Below, one piece after another: positions 18,084-25,203 of a DNA stretch of 64,000 nt (its first letter is position 1; each line of letters begins with the position of its first letter). The translations under genes were made by a program, and so were the position numbers. The DNA lies in NCBI GenBank assembly GCA_000017645.1, contig CP000781.1:186001-250000 (forward strand), given 5' to 3'. Source of the stretch: Xanthobacter autotrophicus Py2 (GTDB lineage: Bacteria; Pseudomonadota; Alphaproteobacteria; Rhizobiales; Xanthobacteraceae). The notes beneath the pieces were generated by a model. That model was not told the origin of the DNA. It worked only from the letters and a program-made list of their open reading frames with translations, and ran no database searches.

Positions 18084-19436
18084 CTAACCCGAGCGTACCC
18101 CGATCAGCCCCAGCACCTGCCGCGCCGCCCGCTCGCCTGACAGCCAGGCGCCGCCCACGGTGCCCCACAGGGTCTCGTGGGCGTGTTCGCCGGCGAACAC
18201 CATGCGGCCGCCCACGGTCTCGATGAAGGCGCGGCGCATGTTGCCGTAGCCTGGCAGGGCGCAGGAGAAGGCGCCGAGCGCATAGGGCTCCTTGCTCCAG
18301 CGCGTGGCGTGCACCTTGCCCATCCGCGCCGTGGTGTCGGCGCCGAACTCCCGCGTCAGCGCCTCCTTCGCGAAGGCTGCCGCCGCCTCGGGCGCGGCGT
18401 TGGCGAGGCCGGTGGCGACGTCGCCCGCCACGTCCAGCGTATAGAGGTCGGTGCCGCCGATGCGGGCGCGCATCATATAGGCGCGCGGGCCGTCGGCCTT
18501 GAAATAGACGGTCTCGTCCGCCGCGAAGCTGGCCGGGTTGCGCGGCAGGCGGAAGGCGATGTGGTCGTAGGCGCCAAGGGTGATCTTCTCCACCGCCATG
18601 CGATAGCGCGGCTGGAGGTTGGGCAGGATGCGCAGCCTGCCGCTGGCGATCACGCTCGGCGGCACGGCGACGATGACAGAGCGCCCCTGAAGGGTGCCCT
18701 TGTTGGTCTGCACGGTGACGAGGCGGCCGGTCAGCTCCACGCTGCGGGCCACAGTCTCCAGCCGCACCGTCAGCGGCCGCGCCAGTTGGGCCACCAGCGT
18801 GCCGATGCCCTGGCGGCAGATCTCCTCCCCCTCGCGCTCCTCGGCGCGGGCGAAATCCACCGTGGAGACCTGATCGAGATCCTTGGCGCAGCCGATGGGC
18901 CCGACCACGAAGCGGGCGGTGTGTCCCCACGGTCCGAGGTCGGGCAGGGCGCGGGCAGCGGGCATGTCGCGCCCGGCATCGCCGGCGGCGCCGATGGCGC
19001 GCTCGGCGCGGCGCACCGTGGCGACGAAGGCCTCGTAGTCCGTATCGCGGGCCTCGCGCCCGTTCACATAGAGCCGGCCGCCCTCGGGGGCACGGACGAT
19101 GTCGAGCCCTTCCGCCCGTCCATAGGCGGCCATGGGGCGGGCCGCCGGCATGTTCAGCCGCGCCGCACCGAGGTCGAGGGGCACGCCGAACACGGCGGTG
19201 TCGGTGACGGTGCGCCCGCCTACCCGGTTCGTCGCCTCGATGAGCACGTAGGAGCGTCCAGCCTCGGCGATGCGCCGCGCGGCGGAGATGCCGGCGGCGC
19301 CGGCGCCGATGATGATGACATCCGCCTCGCCCTGCTGGCCAAGCGCGCGGGTGACACCCAGCGGAAGGGCGCCGAGGGCGGCGCCTCCGGCAAGGAAGGC
19401 ACGGCGGGTGAGGGGGGAAAGGCGCGGATCGGTCAC
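18084..19436 (-). CDS. Tat-exported FAD-dependent amine oxidase (copy 1)
   Basis: A 450-residue flavin monoamine-oxidase-family protein. A twin-arginine signal (LTRRAFLAGGAALGALPL) implies export of a folded, FAD-loaded enzyme to the periplasm. The FAD-binding Rossmann motif VIIIGAGAAGISAARR begins near residue 39, followed by EATNRVGGR; the C-terminal FAD motif is VFAGEHAHETLWGTVGGAWL. It should oxidise amines to aldehyde, NH3 and H2O2; the substrate is unknown. It is clearly paralogous to the gene at 19521-20840 and probably arose by tandem duplication. Confidence 0.85.
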   Translation of the reverse strand: MTDPRLSPLTRRAFLAGGAALGALPLGVTRALGQQGEADVIIIGAGAAGISAARRIAEAGRSYVLIEATNRVGGRTVTDTAVFGVPLDLGAARLNMPAARPMAAYGRAEGLDIVRAPEGGRLYVNGREARDTDYEAFVATVRRAERAIGAAGDAGRDMPAARALPDLGPWGHTARFVVGPIGCAKDLDQVSTVDFARAEEREGEEICRQGIGTLVAQLARPLTVRLETVARSVELTGRLVTVQTNKGTLQGRSVIVAVPPSVIASGRLRILPNLQPRYRMAVEKITLGAYDHIAFRLPRNPASFAADETVYFKADGPRAYMMRARIGGTDLYTLDVAGDVATGLANAAPEAAAAFAKEALTREFGADTTARMGKVHATRWSKEPYALGAFSCALPGYGNMRRAFIETVGGRMVFAGEHAHETLWGTVGGAWLSGERAARQVLGLIGVRSG

Positions 19437-19520
19437 GGGCCGGACGCTAGCATGGCCCGCGCGCGCGGGGGAGGGGGGCCTCGGCGGCGCGCCGTCGGTC
19501 CTGGCCCTCCGCCAGCGGGC

Positions 19521-20840
19521 CTACCCCAGCACGCCCAGTGCCTGCCTGGCCGCCCGTTCGCCGGAGAGCCAGGCCCCGCCCACCGAGCCCCACAGGGTTT
19601 CATGGGCGTGCTCGCCGGCGAAGATCATGCGGTCGGCGAAGACCTCCATGAAGGCCTGGCGCATGTGGGCGTAGCCGGGCAGGGCGCAGGTGAAGGCGCC
19701 GAGCGCCCAAGGCTCGCGGCTCCAGCGGGTGGCGTGCACCTTGCCCACCTTCGCCGCCGTGCGGGCGCCGAACTCATGGGTCAGCGCCTCCAGGAGGAAG
19801 GCGTGCGCGGCCTCCGGCGGGCCGTTGGCGAGGTCCTGGGCAACGTCGCCGGCCACTTCCAGGCTGTGGAGGCTGCCGCCGTTGATGCGGGCGAGCAGGC
19901 CGTAGGCCCGCGGCCCCTCCACCTTGAAATAGATGAGTTCATCCGCCTTCAGCCCGGCGGGGTTGCCCGGCAGATCGAAGGCGATGTGGTCGTAGGTGCC
20001 GAGCGTAATGGTCTCGACCGCAGTGTGGACGCGCTCCGGCAGGCGGGGCAGGATGCGCAGCTTGCCGGCCGCGATCACGCTGGGCGGCACGGCGATGATG
20101 ACCACCCGGCCCCTGAGCGTGCCGCGATCGGTGGCAACCGACACCAGGCGCCCATCAAGGTCCACGGTCCGGGCGGCGGTGCCAAGGCGCACGCTGAGCG
20201 GTGCGGCGAGCTTTGCCACCAGGGTGCCGAAGCCCTGCCGGCAGAATTCGTCCTCGTCTTTCTCCTCGGACCTTGAAAAATCAACGGTGGAGACCTGGTC
20301 CAGCTCCTTGGCGCAGGAGAACGGCCCCAGCGCGAAGCGCGCGCTCGGCGCCCAGTTGCCGAGGTTCGGCAGCACCCGGCCGGCAGCAACATCGCGCCCG
20401 GCCTCGCCGGTGGCGATGATGGCGCGTTCGCCCCGCTTCACCGCGGCGAAGAAATCCGCGCTGTCACTCTCGCCCGCCTCGGCGCCATCCATGAACAGGC
20501 GGCCGTAGTCGGGCGCGCCATAGAGGTCGAGGCCCGCCGCCCGGCCGAAGGCGGACAGGGGATGCAGGCTCGGGGTGTGGATCCAGTGGGCGCCCACATC
20601 GAACGGGACGCCGAAGATGGTGGTATCGGTGAAGGCGCGGCCACCGACCCGGCCGGAGGCCTCGATCAGCGCATAGCTGTGCCCGGCCTCGGCGACGCGG
20701 CGGGCGGCGGCGATGCCTGCCGCCCCGGCGCCGATGATAATGACATCGGACTCCGCCCCCTGCCCCAGGGCGGCATAGGGGCCGGCGAGGGGCACCGCGG
20801 CCAGCGCGGCCCCGCGGGCGAGCAGTTTGCGGCGGTTCAT
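19521..20840 (-). CDS. Tat-exported FAD-dependent amine oxidase (copy 2)
   Basis: A 439-residue paralogue of the downstream amine oxidase, alignable over its whole length. The start MNRRKLLARGAALAAVPLAG gives a twin-arginine signal; an upstream ATG at 20927 would bury this signal and is rejected. FAD motifs are VIIIGAGAAGIAAARR and EASGRVGGR at the N-terminus and IFAGEHAHETLWGSVGGAWL at the C-terminus. The gap to copy 1 is 84 bp on the same strand, so the two may be co-transcribed. Substrate unknown. Confidence 0.84.
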   Translation of the reverse strand: MNRRKLLARGAALAAVPLAGPYAALGQGAESDVIIIGAGAAGIAAARRVAEAGHSYALIEASGRVGGRAFTDTTIFGVPFDVGAHWIHTPSLHPLSAFGRAAGLDLYGAPDYGRLFMDGAEAGESDSADFFAAVKRGERAIIATGEAGRDVAAGRVLPNLGNWAPSARFALGPFSCAKELDQVSTVDFSRSEEKDEDEFCRQGFGTLVAKLAAPLSVRLGTAARTVDLDGRLVSVATDRGTLRGRVVIIAVPPSVIAAGKLRILPRLPERVHTAVETITLGTYDHIAFDLPGNPAGLKADELIYFKVEGPRAYGLLARINGGSLHSLEVAGDVAQDLANGPPEAAHAFLLEALTHEFGARTAAKVGKVHATRWSREPWALGAFTCALPGYAHMRQAFMEVFADRMIFAGEHAHETLWGSVGGAWLSGERAARQALGVLG

Positions 20841-20966
20841 CACGATGGTCCGGCCCTGTCCGTCTCGGACGTGACCATAAAGCCGGAACGGCCCCGGTTG
20901 AACCGGCCTCATGGGCGTTCCCGTCACATGATCGCGCGCGGAACGGGCGCGCGGTATCGCGGAAAC

Positions 20967-21893
20967 TCAGTTGCGCCGGTTGGCCACGAACAGGGCGGCC
21001 TCGGCCAGCACCGCGCCGCGCGCGCCGAAGGGGGCGAGGGCGGCAGACGCATCCGCCACCAGCCGGTCGAGCAGGGTGCGGGCGGCGGGCAGGCCGAGGC
21101 GGGAGACCAGGGTCGCCTTGCCGGCGGCGGCGTCCTTGCCCACCTTCTTGCCCACCTCCTCGGCGGTGCCTTCCACGTCGAGGATGTCGTCGGCGATCTG
21201 GAAGGCGGCGCCCAGCGCCCGGCCATAGGCCAGGAGCGCCGCGCGCTCGTCCGCCGTGGCGCCACCCAAAAGCGCGCCGGCCTCCACGGAGACCGCCAAA
21301 AGCGCGCCGGTCTTCATGGCCTGGAGGTCGCGGATGGCGTCTTCCGCCAGGGCGAGGGGGGTGCCGCCGGAGAAGCGGCCCTCGGCGGCGAGGTCCAGCA
21401 TCTGCCCGCCCACCATGCCGCCGATGCCCGAAGCGCGGGCCAGCGCCCGCACCAGTGCGATGCGCACGGCCGGATCGGGATGGGCATCCTCCCCCGCCAG
21501 AAGGTCGAAGGCGAGGGTGAGCAGGCCGTCGCCGGCGAGGATGGCGGTGGCCTCGTCAAAGGCCCGGTGCACGGTGGGCCGGCCCCGGCGCAGATCGTCG
21601 TCGTCCATGGCTGGCAGATCGTCATGGACCAGGGAATAGCAATGGATGCACTCGATGGCGGTGGCGGCCGTCACCGCCTGATCGGCCGGGATGCCGAACA
21701 GGGCAGCGCTTTCGATCACCAGGAACGGCCGCAGCCGTTTGCCGCCGCCGAGCGCGCCGTGGCGCATGGCGGCCATCAGCCGCTCGGGCCGTAGCCGCTC
21801 GCCGGGGAGCGCGGCGTCGGCGAGGGCGAGGGCGAGGCGGGCCTCGGTGGCCGCGGCGGAGGCGTCGAGCCGGTCCTTGAGGGAAAAGGTCAC
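20967..21893 (-). CDS. ispA: polyprenyl (farnesyl/geranylgeranyl) diphosphate synthase
   Basis: A 308-residue class I trans-prenyltransferase making short-chain isoprenoid diphosphates from IPP and DMAPP. The first Asp-rich motif is DDLPAMDDDDLRRGRPT and the second is FQIADDILDVEG; GGGKRLRPFL contributes the IPP site. GTG 21893 (MTFSLKDRL) is preceded by AAGGTGA and matches the family N-terminus. Chain length cannot be settled from sequence alone; ispA is the usual orthologue. No dxs gene is visible next to it. Confidence 0.88.
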   Translation of the reverse strand: MTFSLKDRLDASAAATEARLALALADAALPGERLRPERLMAAMRHGALGGGKRLRPFLVIESAALFGIPADQAVTAATAIECIHCYSLVHDDLPAMDDDDLRRGRPTVHRAFDEATAILAGDGLLTLAFDLLAGEDAHPDPAVRIALVRALARASGIGGMVGGQMLDLAAEGRFSGGTPLALAEDAIRDLQAMKTGALLAVSVEAGALLGGATADERAALLAYGRALGAAFQIADDILDVEGTAEEVGKKVGKDAAAGKATLVSRLGLPAARTLLDRLVADASAALAPFGARGAVLAEAALFVANRRN

Positions 21894-22070
21894 GATCGGG
21901 TCACCTTGGGGCAAAAGGGCCAGAACCTGCGGGCCGACGCCTGCGGGCCACAAACGGGGCGGGAGGGAACGCCCGGGCCGGGCGCGCCGTTGACGGGGGC
22001 CACCGGGTGCCCCAACCAGAAGGCCGGGTCAAGCCGATTGGCCGCGCCCGACGGGCGAGGGAGGTTTTTG

Positions 22071-22742
22071 ATGGTCGCTCTGGTGCTGCGCGTGATGCTG
22101 GCCCTCGCCGCGATCCCGCTGATGCTGTCCATTGCCTACAATGTGGTCAACCCGGTCTCCACGCTCATGCTGCTGCGGTGGGTTGAGGGCAAGCGGGTGG
22201 AGCGGGTCTGGACCCCCATCGAGCAGATGTCGCCGGCGCTGGTGCGCACCGTCATCGCCTCGGAGGATGCGAGCTTCTGCAGCCATTGGGGCGTGGACCT
22301 CGACGAGATGCGCGCCGCTATCGACAAGGCGGACGAACTGGACGACGCCCGCGGCGCCTCCACCATCCCCATGCAGATCGCCAAGAACCTGTTCCTGTGG
22401 CCGGGGCGGGCGCTGATCCGCAAGGCGTTCGAGATTCCGCTGGCCCTGTGGCTGGACCTGGTGGTGAGCAAAAGACGGCTGATCGAGATCTATCTCAACA
22501 TCGCCGAATGGGGCCCGAACGGGGAGTTCGGGGTGGAAGCGGGCGCGCGCCGGGCCTTCGGCATCCCCGCGGCGCGGGTAGATGCGCGGCAGGCGGCCCT
22601 GCTGGCGGTGATGCTGCCCAACCCCCGGCGGCGCGATGCAGGCAACCCTTCCGCCGGCGTGGAACGCCTCGCATCCCGGCTCCAGGCGCGGGTGCCCAGG
22701 GAGGGGCCGGAGCTGACGGCCTGCCTCGGGCCGCTGCGGTAA
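22071..22742 (+). CDS. mtgA: monofunctional peptidoglycan transglycosylase
   Basis: A 223-residue GT51 glycosyltransferase that polymerises lipid II into glycan strands. A single N-terminal membrane anchor (about residues 2-25) precedes the periplasmic domain. Conserved motifs are the catalytic Glu in VIASEDASFCSHWGVD, GASTIPMQIAKNLFLWPGR (the GGSTIxQQ-like motif) and RRLIEIYLNIAEWGP. There is no transpeptidase domain and the length is normal for MtgA. GGGAGG sits upstream of ATG 22071. Confidence 0.93.
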   Translation: MVALVLRVMLALAAIPLMLSIAYNVVNPVSTLMLLRWVEGKRVERVWTPIEQMSPALVRTVIASEDASFCSHWGVDLDEMRAAIDKADELDDARGASTIPMQIAKNLFLWPGRALIRKAFEIPLALWLDLVVSKRRLIEIYLNIAEWGPNGEFGVEAGARRAFGIPAARVDARQAALLAVMLPNPRRRDAGNPSAGVERLASRLQARVPREGPELTACLGPLR

Positions 22743-22792
22743 CCCGCCGAAAGTGGTCCGAAGGTGCGTCCACGGGCGCCGAGCTTCTTGAT

Positions 22793-22814
22793 TGTGGCGC
22801 CTGCAGGCGCCACA
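22793..22814. repeat. 22-bp perfect palindrome
   Basis: TGTGGCGCCTG directly abuts its exact reverse complement CAGGCGCCACA, 50 bp after the mtgA stop and 58 bp before the yciB start. With no loop or T tract it is a poor terminator; it may be an operator or another inverted-repeat element. Confidence 0.6.
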
Positions 22815-22871
22815 TGGGGGAACGCGCGATGCCGGTCATCCGGCGCGCACCTTCCTCCCACCGGCCCGGTC

Positions 22872-23459
22872 ATGACGCAATCCACCGCACCCGCCCGTCC
22901 CAAGATGAGCCCCTGGCTCAAGATCGGCCTCGAAATCGGCCCGCTGGTGCTGTTCTTCGCCGCCAACGGCTATGGCGGCATCTATGTGGCCACCGGCGTG
23001 TTCATGGTGGCGACGCTGGCGGCGCTGCTCGCAATGTGGGTGCTGGCGCGGCGCATTGCGGTGATGCCGCTGGTGTCGGCGCTGGTGGTGATGGTGTTCG
23101 GCGGCCTCACCCTGTGGCTGCAGGACGACCACTTCATCAAGCTCAAGCCCACCATGGTGAATGCCCTGTTCGGCGTGCTGCTGCTGGGGGGGCTCTATTT
23201 CAAAAAGCCGCTGCTGCCTTACGTGTTCGACGGCATGGTGAAGCTCACCGAGGAGGGCTGGCGCGTCCTGACCATCCGCTGGGGGGTGTTCTTCCTGGTC
23301 ATGGCGGTGCTGAACGAAATCGTGTGGCGCTCGGTCTCCACCGATACCTGGGTGGCCTTCAAGACCTTCGGCTACCTCCCGCTCACCTTTGCCTTCGCCA
23401 TGGCCCAGGCTCCGCTCATGGCCCGCCACGAGTTGAAGGACGGCCCGCAGGAGGACTGA
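22872..23459 (+). CDS. yciB: YciB/IspZ-type inner-membrane septation protein
   Basis: A 195-residue polytopic membrane protein of the YciB (intracellular septation protein A) family, involved in envelope integrity and division. Five or so hydrophobic helices include IGPLVLFFAANGYGGIYV, and the family features FKKPLLPYVFDGM and NEIVWRSVSTDTWVAFKTFG are visible. ATG 22872 is chosen for MTQSTAPARPKMSPWLKI, since the upstream frame has a palindrome and no coding character. Its position after mtgA suggests a cell-envelope context. Confidence 0.88.
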   Translation: MTQSTAPARPKMSPWLKIGLEIGPLVLFFAANGYGGIYVATGVFMVATLAALLAMWVLARRIAVMPLVSALVVMVFGGLTLWLQDDHFIKLKPTMVNALFGVLLLGGLYFKKPLLPYVFDGMVKLTEEGWRVLTIRWGVFFLVMAVLNEIVWRSVSTDTWVAFKTFGYLPLTFAFAMAQAPLMARHELKDGPQED

Positions 23460-23553
23460 TGCGCCGCCCCGGCCTTTCGCGCCCCGGTTTTACACGCGCC
23501 TGCCGGTTGACTGAGGCTTCGCACATCCGCATAAGCCCGAAAGAGGGCCCAGC

Positions 23554-24000
23554 ATGCTGACGAAAAAAGGTAAGTATGGTCTCAAGGCGGCGGTCCACCT
23601 GGCCCGCCTTCCGCCCGGTGCGTCCACGCAGGTGGCCGACATCGCCGAGGCCAACAACATCCCGAAGAAATTCCTGGACGTCATCCTTGGCGAATTGCGT
23701 AACGCCGGCTTCCTGTCCTCCAAGAAGGGCAAGCTGGGTGGCTACCGCCTCGCCAGGGCGCCGGAGGAAATCGTGGTCGGCGAGATGATCCGTGCCCTCG
23801 ACGGACCGCTCGCGCCGTTCGCCTGCGCCAGCCGCAACGCCTACGAGCAATGCGAGGACTGCGATGTCGCCACCTGCGAGGTGCGCATGCTCATGGTTCA
23901 GGTGCGCGACGCCATCGGCACCGTGCTCGACACCTACACCCTCGCCCAGATGCGCGATCTCTCGCGGGAAGCCCTGTCCTCGTTCGTGGACTATATCTGA
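23554..24000 (+). CDS. Rrf2-family transcriptional regulator
   Basis: A 148-residue winged-helix regulator of the Rrf2 family. The N-terminal HTH reads KYGLKAAVHLARLP and IAEANNIPKKFLDVILGELR, with wing KKGKLGGYRLAR. A cysteine cluster in CASRNAYEQCEDCDVATC could bind an Fe-S cluster as in IscR, NsrR or RirA. Target genes are not evident; it converges with the ABC exporter operon and is not part of an isc/suf cluster here. Confidence 0.88.
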   Translation: MLTKKGKYGLKAAVHLARLPPGASTQVADIAEANNIPKKFLDVILGELRNAGFLSSKKGKLGGYRLARAPEEIVVGEMIRALDGPLAPFACASRNAYEQCEDCDVATCEVRMLMVQVRDAIGTVLDTYTLAQMRDLSREALSSFVDYI

Positions 24001-24020
24001 GCGGGGCTGCCGCCCGTCTC

Positions 24021-25202
24021 TTATTGCTGGGCGGCGAGGAAGACGCGGAAGCGCGCCAGCGCCACAGCGAAGAACAGCACGCCCATGCCGAAGGTGGCCG
24101 CAAAGCGCGGCCATACCGTCTCGATCCCCGCTCCGCGATAGAGGATGGCCTGGGCGAAGGCCACGAACTGGGTCGAGGGCGAGGCCTGCATCACCACCTG
24201 CAGCCATTGCGGCATGCTCTCCAGCGGTGTGAAGCCGCCGGACAGCATGTTCATGGGCAGCACGGTGAGGAAGAACAATAGCCCGAACTGCGGCATGGAC
24301 CCGGCCAGGGTGCCGAGGAAGATGCCGAGCGAGGCGGTGAAGAACAGGTAGAGCGCCGTCCCCGCGAGGAACAGCGGGATGGAGCCGGCGATCCCCATGC
24401 CGAGCCCCCATTTCAGCACCGCCACGATGCTGAAGGCGGAGCCGGCGAGGATGACCGCGCCATTGGCGAGGATCTTGGCCAGCATAATCTCGGACGGGTG
24501 CACCGGCAGCACCAGAAGGTGCTCCAGCGTGCCGTGCTCGCGCTCGCGGATCAGGGCGGCGCCGGCCAGCAGCACCGAGAGCATGGTGATGTTGGTGATG
24601 AGCCCCATGGTGCCGGTGAACCAGGAGGATTCCAGCCCCTGGTTGAAGGCGACGCGGACCTGAAGCTCCACCGGGCTCGCCACCCCCTCCGAATGCCGCA
24701 GCACGAAGCGGTTCACCTCCTCCTGGAAGATGGCGGAGATGTCGTTGGCGCCGAGGCCCGCCTGCATCAGGGACGTGGCGTCGATGAGCAACTGCACCGA
24801 GGGCGCGCGCCCGGCCAGAACGTCCGACTGGAAGTCCGGCGGGAAGTTGATCACGAAGGTGTAGCGGGCCGCATCCATGGCCGGGTCCACCTGCTGCGGG
24901 GCGAGCGGCACCGGCCGCTGGAAGCGCGGTGGCAGCAGGGCGTCGAGGATGGCGTTGGAAAGGGCGGAATTGTCCTCGTCCACCACGCCCACCGTGGCGC
25001 GGTTGAGGTCGTGCTTCATGCCGTTGGCCTGGAGCACGATGGCGAGGGTGAAGGCATAGGCCACCAGCACCAGCAGCGAGCGGTCGCGCCACAGGCTGAT
25101 GAGTTCCTTCACCACCAGCTCGCGCACATTGCCGAGAAAGGCGAGCCAGCGGGGCGGGCTCTTGATCGCGCTCTGGTGCGGGGGAGGGGAGGGCGCCGCC
25201 AT
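24021..25202 (-). CDS. ABC-2 type exporter permease (YhhJ-like)
   Basis: A 393-residue membrane protein of the ABC-2 family, like E. coli YhhJ. An N-terminal helix (about 35-55) is followed by a large periplasmic loop and five C-terminal helices. The cytoplasmic EREHGTLEHLLVLPV segment is the ABC-2 coupling motif. Its start lies 1 bp after the stop of the upstream RbbA-like gene, so the two are translationally linked. It forms the third part of a HlyD-ATPase/permease-permease efflux system. Confidence 0.9.
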   Translation of the reverse strand: MAAPSPPPHQSAIKSPPRWLAFLGNVRELVVKELISLWRDRSLLVLVAYAFTLAIVLQANGMKHDLNRATVGVVDEDNSALSNAILDALLPPRFQRPVPLAPQQVDPAMDAARYTFVINFPPDFQSDVLAGRAPSVQLLIDATSLMQAGLGANDISAIFQEEVNRFVLRHSEGVASPVELQVRVAFNQGLESSWFTGTMGLITNITMLSVLLAGAALIREREHGTLEHLLVLPVHPSEIMLAKILANGAVILAGSAFSIVAVLKWGLGMGIAGSIPLFLAGTALYLFFTASLGIFLGTLAGSMPQFGLLFFLTVLPMNMLSGGFTPLESMPQWLQVVMQASPSTQFVAFAQAILYRGAGIETVWPRFAATFGMGVLFFAVALARFRVFLAAQQ

Positions 25203-25203
25203 C

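Noticed and set aside
18177..20276. Plus-strand frame of about 700 codons
   Set aside because: Shadow of the two amine oxidase genes on the opposite strand, with typical antisense composition.
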